NCBI GenBank assembly: GCA_903896015.1
Contig: CAITWF010000082.1
Coordinates: 17,224 to 81,223, forward strand
Length of the DNA stretch: 64,000 nucleotides
Origin: an uncultured Opitutia bacterium
GTDB taxonomy: Bacteria; Verrucomicrobiota; Verrucomicrobiia; Opitutales; Opitutaceae
Direction of reading: 5' to 3'
Positions 39,215 through 48,058 of this stretch are shown here, piece by piece (the stretch's first letter is position 1; every line of letters begins with the position of its first letter). The translations under genes and the position numbers were made by a program. The notes beneath the pieces are model-generated. The model was not told the origin of the DNA. It worked only from the letters and a program-made list of their open reading frames with translations, and ran no database searches.

Positions 39215-42200
39215 ATGCTACAAGCCATCGTCCAGTTCTCGCTGCGATTTCGCGGCGTCGTGCTCACGCTCGCCTGCCTCGTCGTCGCTTATGGTGTCTG
39301 GGTCGCCGCCCACGCGAAGCTCGATGTGTTTCCTGAGTTCGTCCCGCCCCAGGTCACCGTGCAGACCGAGGCGCCCGGTCTCGCCCCTGAACAAGTTGAG
39401 ACACTCGTCACCCGCCCAATTGAAAGCGCAATCAACGGGCTCGGTGCACAGCAGTCGCTCCGCTCCGAAACGATCCAAGGGCTCTCGGTCATCACTGTCG
39501 TTTTCACAGAAGGCACGGATATTCACCTCGCCCGGCAGACGCTCGGCGAAAAGCTGAGTGAGATCGCCGGCTCCCTGCCGGCCGGCGTCAAGACGCCGAA
39601 GATGTCACCACTCTATTCGTCGACGATGGACGTGCTGAAGATTGGCCTGCTCAGCGACAAGCTGACTCCAATGGAGCTCCGCACTTTTGCCGACTGGACG
39701 CTCAAGCCTCGCCTGCTCTCCGTCTCCGGTGTCGCGGGACTCACAAACTTCGGCGGCGAAGTCCGGCAGTTGCAGATCTTGGTCCACCCTGAACAACTCG
39801 TCGCGCGTGGCCTGACGCTTGCCGACGTGCTCAACACCGCCCGCGTCGCCACTGGCGTGCGCGGCGGCGGCTACGTCGAGACCGCCAATCAGCGCATCGT
39901 GCTGCAGCCCGACGGCCAGCTCTTCTCGTCCGAGGAAATCGGCAACGTAGCAATCACCCTCAGCGCCGGCGGGGCGCCCGTGCGCCTGAAGGACGTGGCG
40001 GAAGTCACCTACGGCGCCGCGCCCAAATTTGGTGACGCGCTCATCATGGGCAAACCCGGCGTGCTCCTCACGCTCAAGACACAATACGGGGCCAACACGA
40101 TGGACGTCACCAAGGGCTTGGAGGCAGCCCTTGAGGATATGCAGCCCGTCTTCGAGCGCGAAGGCATTGTCAGCTACGCCAAGCTTCACCGGCCGGCCTC
40201 GTTCATTGAAAACTCGCTCGCGCACATCCGCGCCTCGCTGCTGCTCGGCGCCGCACTCGTGGCGGTCGTGCTCTTCGTTTTCCTCGGCCATATCCGCACC
40301 GCGCTGATCTCGCTCGCCGCGATCCCACTTTCGCTCCTGTCCGCCATCATCGTAATGGATTATTTTGGTGTGACCCTCAACACGATCACCCTCGGCGGCC
40401 TCGCCATCGCGATCGGTGAAGTCGTCGACGATGCGATTATCGACGTGGAGAACATCGTCCGCCGGCTCCGGGAAAACGCCACGCTCGCCCGGCCGCGCTC
40501 CGCGATCGCAGTGATTCTCTCGGCATCGCTTGAGGTGCGCAGTGCCGTGGTGTATGCGACGTTTATCGTGACGCTCGTGTTCCTGCCCGTACTCACGCTC
40601 ACCGGCCTGCAGGGCTCCTTCTTCGCGCCGCTCGCGAAAACGTATATCCTCGCGATCCTCGCCTCGCTCGCCACGGCGCTCACGGTTACTCCGGCGCTGA
40701 CGCTCGTGTTTTTCGCCCGGCACCTGGAGGACGCCTCCGCGCCGCGCATCCAAACCTTCCTGCGCAGCCTCTATGAAAAAATCCTCGGCGCGATCGCACG
40801 GCGCCCATTGCCGGTCATGATCACGGTGGCGTTGTTTGTTGTTCTGGCTCTTTCGCGATTGTGGTCGCTGGGCGGCGCATTTCTACCGGAGTTTCGCGAA
40901 GGGCATTTCGTGCTCGGCGTTTCCGCTGCCCCCGGCACCTCGCTCTCGCAAACGATGGAGATCGGAAAACAAATCTCCACGGCGCTTCTGCAAAATCCCC
41001 ACGTCGCCACCGTCGAGCAGCAAATCGGCCGCGCCGAACTCGGCGAAGACACCTGGGGGCCGAACAAGAGCGAGTTTCACGTCGAGCTCAAGCCTCTAAC
41101 CGGCGACGAGGAGGAACGCGTTTCGGGCGAAATTCGCGACATGCTCAAGGCCGTGCCCGGCATCCAGTTTGAAATTCTCACCTTTCTCGGCGACCGCATC
41201 GGCGAAAGTATCAGCGGCGAAACCGCGCCCGTCGTCGTCAATCTCTACGGCGACAATCTCGACGATCTCGACAGCAAGGCCGCCGACGTCGCCAAGGCGC
41301 TTGAGTCTGTGCCCGGCGCCGCCGAGGTGGAATTGAAGGCCTCCGCCGGCGCGCCGCGCATGGCGATCCGCTTGCGCCCGGCGGCGCTGACGTCATTCGG
41401 CTTCCGCCCCGACGAAGTGCTCGAGGCGATCGACGCCGCCTATCAAGGCGTAGTTGTCGCGCAGATTTACCGCGACAACGAGGTCAACGATCTCGCCGTG
41501 AAACTCGATGCTGCCAGCCGCGACAATCCTGAGGATATCGGAGCGCTGCTCCTCAGCGCGCCCGGCGGCCAGCGCGTGGCCCTGCGTACGATCGCGGATA
41601 TCTTCAAAACCGACGGCCGCGATTCGATCCTGCACGACGGTGCGCGCCGCCGGCAGACGATCACCTGCCATCCCACGCGCGACGTGCAGTCCTTTGTAGC
41701 CGACGCGCGAAAAATTATCGCCGCCAAGGTGCCGCTGCAAAAAGGCGTTTACCTTGAGTTCGCCGGCGCGGCCGAGGCGCAGAAGGCTGCCACGCGCGAA
41801 CTGCTGCTGCACTCGGCGATTTCGGCCGTCGGAATTCTGCTCCTGCTCGGCATCGTTGTGGGCCACTGGCGCAATCTCGCGGTGATCCTCGTAAATTTGC
41901 CCTTCGCGCTCGCAGGTGGCGTGCTGGTCGTTTACGCCGCGAAAATGCTTGGCTCCGACACGCTCGGCTCGCTCACGATGGGATCGCTCGTTGGGTTCGT
42001 CACGCTTTTCGGCGTGACCACGCGCAACGCGATCATGCTGCTCTCTCATTGTGAGCACCTCGTCTCGCAGGACGGCCTGCCGTGGAATCTCGCCACCGCC
42101 ACGCGCGCCGCGTCCGAGCGGCTCGTGCCCATCCTGATGACTGCGACCGTCACCGCCCTCGGTCTGCTGCCGCTCGCTCTTAAGAGCAACGAGGCCGGGT

Positions 42201-42340
42201 GCGAGATCGAAGGCCCGATGGCCCTCGTGATTCTCGGAGGCCTCGCGACGTCGACCGCGCTCAATCTCCTCGTGCTGCCGACGCTTGCCCTCCGCTTCGG
42301 CCGTTTCGGCTTGGTGAAAGCCGCAGGAGAAACGGTCTAA
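39215..42340 (+). CDS. RND efflux pump, CzcA/CusA (heavy-metal) family
   Basis: 1041 aa with twelve membrane helices. Helix 4 carries GEVVDDAIIDVENIVRRL, the VDDA-DVEN form of the heavy-metal efflux branch. Other landmarks: LDVFPEFVPPQVTVQTEAPG, GLAPEQVETLVTRPIESAI, LSLLSAIIVMDYFGVTLN, and the repeat of the fold with LVGFVTLFGVTTRNAIMLLSH. Predicted to export a metal ion (Cu, Ag, Co, Zn or Cd) or a related cation using the proton gradient; the ion cannot be told here. Third gene of the efflux set, with the YncE-like protein upstream. Its stop overlaps the manC stop on the other strand. Confidence 0.92.
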   Translation: MLQAIVQFSLRFRGVVLTLACLVVAYGVWVAAHAKLDVFPEFVPPQVTVQTEAPGLAPEQVETLVTRPIESAINGLGAQQSLRSETIQGLSVITVVFTEGTDIHLARQTLGEKLSEIAGSLPAGVKTPKMSPLYSSTMDVLKIGLLSDKLTPMELRTFADWTLKPRLLSVSGVAGLTNFGGEVRQLQILVHPEQLVARGLTLADVLNTARVATGVRGGGYVETANQRIVLQPDGQLFSSEEIGNVAITLSAGGAPVRLKDVAEVTYGAAPKFGDALIMGKPGVLLTLKTQYGANTMDVTKGLEAALEDMQPVFEREGIVSYAKLHRPASFIENSLAHIRASLLLGAALVAVVLFVFLGHIRTALISLAAIPLSLLSAIIVMDYFGVTLNTITLGGLAIAIGEVVDDAIIDVENIVRRLRENATLARPRSAIAVILSASLEVRSAVVYATFIVTLVFLPVLTLTGLQGSFFAPLAKTYILAILASLATALTVTPALTLVFFARHLEDASAPRIQTFLRSLYEKILGAIARRPLPVMITVALFVVLALSRLWSLGGAFLPEFREGHFVLGVSAAPGTSLSQTMEIGKQISTALLQNPHVATVEQQIGRAELGEDTWGPNKSEFHVELKPLTGDEEERVSGEIRDMLKAVPGIQFEILTFLGDRIGESISGETAPVVVNLYGDNLDDLDSKAADVAKALESVPGAAEVELKASAGAPRMAIRLRPAALTSFGFRPDEVLEAIDAAYQGVVVAQIYRDNEVNDLAVKLDAASRDNPEDIGALLLSAPGGQRVALRTIADIFKTDGRDSILHDGARRRQTITCHPTRDVQSFVADARKIIAAKVPLQKGVYLEFAGAAEAQKAATRELLLHSAISAVGILLLLGIVVGHWRNLAVILVNLPFALAGGVLVVYAAKMLGSDTLGSLTMGSLVGFVTLFGVTTRNAIMLLSHCEHLVSQDGLPWNLATATRAASERLVPILMTATVTALGLLPLALKSNEAGCEIEGPMALVILGGLATSTALNLLVLPTLALRFGRFGLVKAAGETV

Positions 42341-43410
42341 AGCAACTCCTTTGGCAACTGGCCCGTCAGCTTCTTAATGTCGTGCACGGCGTCGCGGTGG
42401 CACACCAGCACCGCATCGTGCGTCTCGACCACGACAAGATCCTTCACGCCGCAGAGGGCGATCATCCGGCCATTGCTCACAACGATGTTGTTGGTCGAGC
42501 CTGAGACCATCACGGGCCCTTTCGCGGTGTTGCCGGCCGCGTCGGTCGCGACGTGCTTCGGCAACGCTGTCCACAAACCCACGTCGTCCCAGTCGAATTC
42601 CGCCACCACCGTCTCTACCGCGCGCGCCTTCTCCATGATCGCAAAATCGAGCGAGATCTTCGGCTCTAGCGTCGGGAATTTTTTGGCGATATAGCCAGCC
42701 GCAGCGTTTCTTTTTGGAAATCCCACGATGAATTCGGCCAGCGTCGGCGCGTTGCGCTCCGCCTCGGCGAGAAACGCGCTTACGCTCCAGGCAAACATGC
42801 CCGCGTTCCAAAGATACTTTCCGCTCTTCACGTAGCGTTTCGCCGTCGCCGCGTCCGGCTTTTCGACGAAGCGCGTCACGCGCCGAATCGTCGATCCTTC
42901 TTGGCCGCCCTCGACCTTCTTGCCCAGCTCAAGGTAGCCGAAACCCGTGGCCGCATAGCTGGGCGGAATCCCAATCGTCAGCAGCGCGTCGGTCTGCGCC
43001 GCGCGCGCAAGGGCGGCTCCGATCTGTTCGCCGCAACGCTTGCCATCGTGAATCATCGCGTCGGACGACAGGAGCGCCATCACTCCATGCGGATCGCGCG
43101 CACGCACGAGCGCCGTGGCGAGGGCGGCGGCCGGACCGGTGTCGCGCTTCGCTGGCTCAGCCACCACCTGATTGCGCGCGAGCATGGGCAGCGCAGCGCG
43201 AGCGGCTTTTAACTGCACCTGATTCGTCAGCACGAAAATATTCTTCTGCGGCACGACGCCATCGAGGCGACGGACGGTCTGCTCGAGCAGCGTCGTGTCG
43301 CCCAAAAGTTTGATCAGCTGCTTCGGGGCGTGCGCCCGGCTCATCGGCCAGAAGCGCTCGCCGCTGCCACCAGCCATGATGCACGCATAAAATCGGGAGG
43401 TATCGGTCAT
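42337..43410 (-). CDS. manC: Mannose-1-phosphate guanylyltransferase
   Basis: 357 aa from MTDTSRFYACIMAGGSG; an upstream start at 43425 would add five residues. Nucleotidyl-transferase signature MAGGSGERFWPMSR, and the sugar-phosphate region FVEKPDAATAKRYV, YLWNAGMFAW. It lacks the C-terminal phosphomannose isomerase domain of two-domain enzymes. It makes GDP-mannose for polysaccharides and glycoconjugates. Alone on its strand; its stop overlaps that of the RND pump by three bases. Confidence 0.9.
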   Translation of the reverse strand: MTDTSRFYACIMAGGSGERFWPMSRAHAPKQLIKLLGDTTLLEQTVRRLDGVVPQKNIFVLTNQVQLKAARAALPMLARNQVVAEPAKRDTGPAAALATALVRARDPHGVMALLSSDAMIHDGKRCGEQIGAALARAAQTDALLTIGIPPSYAATGFGYLELGKKVEGGQEGSTIRRVTRFVEKPDAATAKRYVKSGKYLWNAGMFAWSVSAFLAEAERNAPTLAEFIVGFPKRNAAAGYIAKKFPTLEPKISLDFAIMEKARAVETVVAEFDWDDVGLWTALPKHVATDAAGNTAKGPVMVSGSTNNIVVSNGRMIALCGVKDLVVVETHDAVLVCHRDAVHDIKKLTGQLPKELL

Positions 43411-43522
43411 TGGGATGGACAGCATTTCTCCCAGTCGTCGCCACGGACGCCAAGCCCGAATGAATGCCCGCCACCGATTCCGAGCTTCCGCTCATCCGAG
43501 ATTCCAAGATTAACTTCCACCC

Positions 43523-44092
43523 GTGCTCCTCGCTTTCCACAAGCCCTACGGCGTGCTCTCGCAGTTCACGCCTGAACCCGGCTCGCGCTGGCGCACGCTC
43601 GCCAACTTCGGCTTCCCAAAAAAGATCTATCCCCTCGGCCGACTGGACGCCGACTCCGAGGGCCTGCTCCTGCTCAGCGACGAGCCCGGCCTCAACTCCC
43701 ATCTCCTCGATCCGGCCAATGCCCATCGCCGAGAATATTGGGTGCAAGTCGAACGCGTTCCGTTGCCTGACGCGCTGACGCGTCTCACGCGCGGCGGTCT
43801 GGCGCTCGACGGTCATCGCACACTCCCGTGCCGCGTCCGTCTACTAGAGCCCGCGCCCAAGATTCCACCGCGCGATCCGCCCATTCGCTTTCGCAAAAAT
43901 ATTCCCGACTGCTGGCTCGCACTCGAACTTATCGAAGGGAAAAATCGCCAAGTCCGCCGCATGACCGCAGCGATTGGTCATCCGACGCTGCGCCTGCTGC
44001 GGGTGCGAATTGGCGATTTTTTGCTCGGCGATCTGCTACCGGGCCGCTGGCGCGAACTCGCCGCCCCCGAACGCTCGCAGGTGTTCGCCTGA
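43523..44092 (+). CDS. RsuA/RluE-family pseudouridine synthase
   Basis: 189 aa with a GTG start (LLAFHKPYGVLSQF). The catalytic motif is LGRLDADSEGLLLLS (Asp) and a later KNRQVRRMTAAIGHPTLRLL is typical. No S4 RNA-binding domain, as in RluE, which modifies U2457 of 23S rRNA. Ends 2 bp before the convergent nitroreductase stop. Confidence 0.88.
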   Translation: MLLAFHKPYGVLSQFTPEPGSRWRTLANFGFPKKIYPLGRLDADSEGLLLLSDEPGLNSHLLDPANAHRREYWVQVERVPLPDALTRLTRGGLALDGHRTLPCRVRLLEPAPKIPPRDPPIRFRKNIPDCWLALELIEGKNRQVRRMTAAIGHPTLRLLRVRIGDFLLGDLLPGRWRELAAPERSQVFA

Positions 44093-44094
44093 CC

Positions 44095-44748
44095 TCAAAT
44101 CCGCACAATCACGTCGTCCGTCTTGAAGCGCACCTTGGGCGTCGTCGCGTATTTATCATCGGCCGCACGGTAGCCCGCCGCACACGCCACCACCGTCGCA
44201 AACGTCGTGCGGGTCAGCCCGAGAACTTCATCCATCGCGGTGGGCACGATGCCTTCCATCGGACACGTGTCGACCCCGAGCAGTGCCGCAGCCGTCATGA
44301 AATTACCCAACGCAATGTAGACTTGGTGCGTCTGCCACGTGTCGAGTGATCCGTCGGCGCGGGCCTTGTCGAGGTTGCCCATCGCCATCTTGAGAAACTT
44401 GTCGAGCGACTCCCGCGGAAGTCCGCGCACTTCCGCCATGCGGTCGAGATGCCGGCTCACGTGGGTGTCGCTCAAGTCGCGGTGCACGGTGAACACTACA
44501 TAGTGCGAACAATCGACGGTCTGCTGCTGTCCTTTCGCCGCAGGCAACAGCCGCCGCTTCGTCGCCGCATCGGTCACCACGAAAAATTTCCACGGCTGCA
44601 TGCCCATCGACGACGGCGTCAGCACGAGCGATTGCTCCAGCGCCTCCCACGTTTCCCTCGGAATCGTTTTTGTCGGATCAAATTTCTTCGTGGCATAGCG
44701 CCAGAGGAGCGCGTCGAGCAGTTGGTCGCTGGAGATGGGTGTAGGCAT
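44095..44748 (-). CDS. FMN nitroreductase (NfsB-like)
   Basis: 217 aa from MPTPISSDQL; an extended start at 44775 gives an unlikely leader. FMN-binding features RYATKKFDP, TPSSMGMQPWKFFVV and the C-terminal VVACAAGYRAADDKY. NfsB/NfnB group enzymes reduce nitroaromatics and quinones with NAD(P)H. Twenty bases after the OYE gene, so likely the same operon. Confidence 0.88.
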   Translation of the reverse strand: MPTPISSDQLLDALLWRYATKKFDPTKTIPRETWEALEQSLVLTPSSMGMQPWKFFVVTDAATKRRLLPAAKGQQQTVDCSHYVVFTVHRDLSDTHVSRHLDRMAEVRGLPRESLDKFLKMAMGNLDKARADGSLDTWQTHQVYIALGNFMTAAALLGVDTCPMEGIVPTAMDEVLGLTRTTFATVVACAAGYRAADDKYATTPKVRFKTDDVIVRI

Positions 44749-44768
44749 GGACAAATTCAGCGGCGCGC

Positions 44769-45839
44769 TCACCAACCGCGGGCGTATTGAACCGGTGCCG
44801 CGGGCAGCGGATCAACCTTGAGCTCGCGCGCGGCGCGCAGCGGCCAGTTCGGATCGCGCAGCGATTCACGAGCAATCAGCACCACATCGGCCTGACCATC
44901 GCGCACGATTTGATCCGCGTGCGCGGGCTTGGTGATTAAGCCGACCACCGCAGTCGCGATACCCGCTTCGCGGCGAACGCGCTCGGACAGCGGCACGTGA
45001 AATCCCGGTGTGGACGGTGCGCGGGCCGCATGCACGCCGCCTCCCGAACTTACGTCGATCAAGTCCACGCCGAGCACTTTCAACTGCCGCGCAAGCACCA
45101 CGCTCTCCTCGATCGTCCAGCCGCCCTCCACCCATTCCGTCGTGGACAGGCGCACGGTCAAGGGCAACGACTCCGGCCATACGGCACGAACCGCCTCCGT
45201 TGTTTCTCGCAGGAAGCGGGTCCGGTTTTCGAAACTACCGCCGTAATCGTCGGTGCGTTGATTCGCGAGCGGCGACAGAAATTCCTGGAGCAAGTAGCCG
45301 TGCGCCGCGTGCAGTTCCAGCCACGCGTAACCCGCCGTGAGCGAGCGTTGCGCCGCAGCCACGAAATCGCGTTGCACGCGTGCGATGTCCTCGCGCGTCA
45401 TCGCCCGCGGCACTTTGTCGAGCCCGCCACCGAAAGCGATCGCGCTCGGCGCGATCGTGTCCCAGCCGCCCGCAATGTTTGCCAGATGCGCGCTGCCATC
45501 CCACGGACGCGCCGCGCTGGCCTTTCGGCCGGCGTGCGCAAGTTGGATGCCCGGCACCGCGCCCTGCGCTTTCACGAAGCGATTAATGCGCGCGAGCGGT
45601 TCGACGTGCTTGTCCGCCCAGATCCCCGCGTCGCCCGGCGTGATTCGGCCCTCGGGAGCAACCGCGGTTGCCTCCGCAATGATCAGGCCCGCTCCTCCCG
45701 CCGCCCGCACACCGAGATGCACCAGGTGCCAGTCGTTTGCCACGCCATCCTCCGAGGAATACATGCACATCGGCGAAACCCCGATGCGATTGCGGAGCGT
45801 GATCGACTTAATCGTGAGCGGAGCGAAGAGATGCACCAT
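44769..45839 (-). CDS. NADPH:flavin oxidoreductase of the old yellow enzyme family (YqjM-like)
   Basis: 356 aa from MVHLFAPLTIKSITLRNR. YqjM-type features: PMCMYSSEDG (the flavin-modulating Cys), HAGRKASAARPW, and HAAHGYLLQEFLSPLANQRT. It reduces activated double bonds, perhaps in defence against electrophiles. Operon with an upstream GNAT gene (47 bp) and the nitroreductase. Confidence 0.92.
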   Translation of the reverse strand: MVHLFAPLTIKSITLRNRIGVSPMCMYSSEDGVANDWHLVHLGVRAAGGAGLIIAEATAVAPEGRITPGDAGIWADKHVEPLARINRFVKAQGAVPGIQLAHAGRKASAARPWDGSAHLANIAGGWDTIAPSAIAFGGGLDKVPRAMTREDIARVQRDFVAAAQRSLTAGYAWLELHAAHGYLLQEFLSPLANQRTDDYGGSFENRTRFLRETTEAVRAVWPESLPLTVRLSTTEWVEGGWTIEESVVLARQLKVLGVDLIDVSSGGGVHAARAPSTPGFHVPLSERVRREAGIATAVVGLITKPAHADQIVRDGQADVVLIARESLRDPNWPLRAARELKVDPLPAAPVQYARGW

Positions 45840-45886
45840 GGACCCGCGAAGGAAAACGTTTCCCGTCGTTTCGCAACTCCCACGCT

Positions 45887-46186
45887 TCACTGCGCAACCA
45901 AATCCTTAAACTCGGCGTGCCGCTCGATGACCGCGGCGACATACGCGCATGAGGGCACGACACGCTGCTTCCCCGCCCGGGCCCAAGCCAGGGCCGCTCG
46001 CACCAGTAATTCCGCCAGTCCGCGCCCACGCAGTTCTGGCGGCACAAACGTGTGCGTCATCTCGATCACGCCGCCCGCGACCGTGTAGTCGAGGTGCGCG
46101 AGTGCACCCGCGAGCGTGATTTCAAAACGCTGCGCCGCGGCGTCGTGCCGCACGCGGGGAAGCTCGGCTGGATCAGAGGAAGTCAT
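45887..46186 (-). CDS. Small GNAT-like N-acetyltransferase (YidJ/COG2388 type)
   Basis: 99 aa from MTSSDPAELPRVRHD. The short GNAT core: TLAGALAHLDYTV, then MTHTFVPPELRGRGLAELLV with the acetyl-CoA-binding RGxGLA loop. Such minimal GNAT proteins are widespread and of unknown substrate. First gene of the OYE/nitroreductase group. Extended starts (to 46405) are unlikely as they overlap the opposite strand gene's leader. Confidence 0.75.
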   Translation of the reverse strand: MTSSDPAELPRVRHDAAAQRFEITLAGALAHLDYTVAGGVIEMTHTFVPPELRGRGLAELLVRAALAWARAGKQRVVPSCAYVAAVIERHAEFKDLVAQ

Positions 46187-46360
46187 GCGACAGAGCGGGA
46201 CACGGCTGGCAAGCAAAGGTGATGGGCCATAGAAGCAAACCACAAACCATCGCGGCCGCCCTCGCTTTCCCCGTGCGAAACCATTAGGAGTTCCCTCGCC
46301 AAGTCGTTCATTCAAACTCCAAACCCCGCCGGCGCTCCGCGCCGCACCGAGGAGGCCATC

Positions 46361-47098
46361 ATGATTCCCCACACTTATCTCGAGCACAGTTTGTCGGTAT
46401 TGCACACGCGGCTCGCCTCAAATCCCGCGCGTTCGTCCTCGTTGATCCCGGCTGAGCAACGCCCGTTCATCACGATCTCGCGCGAGACCGGCGCCGGCGC
46501 CACCAGCCTTGGCCAGCACCTCGTTCCGTTGCTCAACCAGGAGATCGACTCCGACCGCCAGGGCTGGGTTTTCCTCGACAAGGATCTACTGACCCAGGCG
46601 CTGCTCCATCACCAGTTGCCATCCCGGCTCGCCGATTTTCTTCCCGAGGATCGCATCTCTGAAACGGAGGCCGTGATCGGTGAACTCATGGGGCTGCACC
46701 CGTCCCTGTGGCAGCTTGAACAGCAAATCTCCGCCGCGATCCTCCAACTCGCGCACGTTGGTCACGTCATCTTCGCCGGCCGCGCCGCCAACCTCATCAC
46801 CCGATCGCTTTCCAGCGGTTTGCACGTGCGCCTCGTCGCACCGCTCGATCTGCGAGTCGCCAGAATGGCCGCGCACCTCGGCTGCCCGATCGATGAGGCG
46901 CGCGCTCTCGTGGAAAAAACCGATCTCGCGCGGCAACGTTTCGTCCGCTCGCACTTCGATCGCGATCTCGACGACCCGCTGCTCTACGACCTCGTGATCA
47001 ACACCCTGAATCTCAGCCCGAACTCCGCCGCACGCCTCGTCGCCACCGCGCTGCGCGAGCGCGTCGGCCACGCCGCCGCGACGCCCCACCCCGTCTGA
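46361..47098 (+). CDS. Cytidylate kinase-like family protein
   Basis: 245 aa. The N-terminal region ITISRETGAGATSLGQHL takes the place of a P-loop (GAGATS lacks the usual GKS lysine), followed by the CMP-kinase-like VFLDKDLLTQALLHHQLP and the arginine-rich LARQRFVRSHFDRDLDDPLLYDLVINT. It belongs to the family annotated as 'cytidylate kinase-like'; activity uncertain. One of the few genes here with a real Shine-Dalgarno: gaggagg nine to ten bases before the ATG. Divergent from the GNAT gene. Confidence 0.78.
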   Translation: MIPHTYLEHSLSVLHTRLASNPARSSSLIPAEQRPFITISRETGAGATSLGQHLVPLLNQEIDSDRQGWVFLDKDLLTQALLHHQLPSRLADFLPEDRISETEAVIGELMGLHPSLWQLEQQISAAILQLAHVGHVIFAGRAANLITRSLSSGLHVRLVAPLDLRVARMAAHLGCPIDEARALVEKTDLARQRFVRSHFDRDLDDPLLYDLVINTLNLSPNSAARLVATALRERVGHAAATPHPV

Positions 47099-48058
47099 CT
47101 ATTCGCGGCCCCACCGCTCCGCGAGCACGCCGCAAATCACGAGCTGCAGCGGATGGTAGATCATGATCGGCAGCAAAATCAGGCCGAGGCCGGGATGCGC
47201 CCCGAAAATCAACTTCGCCATCGGCACGCCCGAGGCCAGCGTCTTCTTCGATCCGCAAAACATCGCCGTGATCCGATCCGCGCGGTCGAAGCCGAGTGCG
47301 CGCGACAGCGCCGAGGTGACCCACATCGCGAGCCCGAACAGCGTCAGCGCGATCGCCAGCATCAGCCAGAGCTGACCGGCGCCACGGCCAGACCAAATGT
47401 GCTGTTGAAACGAATCGCAGAACGACGTGTAGACGAGCAGCAGAATCGTGCCCCGATCGACGAGGCTGATCTTCGACTTGTAGCGCTTCGCGACTTGGCC
47501 GAGCCACGGATGCAACAGCTGTCCGACCGCGAGCGGCAGCACGAGCCAGCGGAGCAAATCGAGAATCACCGGCCCGATCGGCTGGGACTGGCCGCTCGTT
47601 TTCAGAACGAACGCGATCCAGAGCGGCGTGAGGAAGACACCGATGAGACTCGAGAGCGTGGCGTTGAAGACGGCGCCGGCGACATTTCCGCGCGCCGTTG
47701 CCGTCATCGCGACCGAGGATGAAACTGTCGAGGGCAGCGCACAGAGAAACATCAACCCGAGTTTCAATTCCGGCGCCATGCGCTCACCGAGCGCGGCGTT
47801 GAGCCCGAGGCCGATCACTGGAAAGAAAGCAAACGTGCACGTCTGCACCACCGCATGCAGCCGCCAGTTCAACGCTCCCGCCCGCATCGCGCCGAACGAA
47901 AGCAGGACCCCATGCAAAAAAAAGATCAGCGCTACGCCACACTTCGTCACGAGTTCCGGATGCATCCAGCCGCCCGCTGCGCCCGGTGCCGGCACGGCCC
48001 ACGCAAGCGCCGTCACAGCGAGCATGCTCAGGAGAAACCAGTCGGGTTTGAGTTTCAT
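47099..48058 (-). CDS. SBF-like (bile acid:sodium symporter 7 family) transporter
   Basis: 319 aa, about ten membrane helices. Recognisable segments: VALIFFLHGVLLSFGAMRAG, FLCALPSTVSSSVAMTATA, FCGSKKTLASGVPMAKLIFG. Of the SBF-like/SLC10A7 type; substrate unknown. Its ATG overlaps the murJ stop in ATGA, so the two are translationally coupled. Confidence 0.88.
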   Translation of the reverse strand: MKLKPDWFLLSMLAVTALAWAVPAPGAAGGWMHPELVTKCGVALIFFLHGVLLSFGAMRAGALNWRLHAVVQTCTFAFFPVIGLGLNAALGERMAPELKLGLMFLCALPSTVSSSVAMTATARGNVAGAVFNATLSSLIGVFLTPLWIAFVLKTSGQSQPIGPVILDLLRWLVLPLAVGQLLHPWLGQVAKRYKSKISLVDRGTILLLVYTSFCDSFQQHIWSGRGAGQLWLMLAIALTLFGLAMWVTSALSRALGFDRADRITAMFCGSKKTLASGVPMAKLIFGAHPGLGLILLPIMIYHPLQLVICGVLAERWGRE

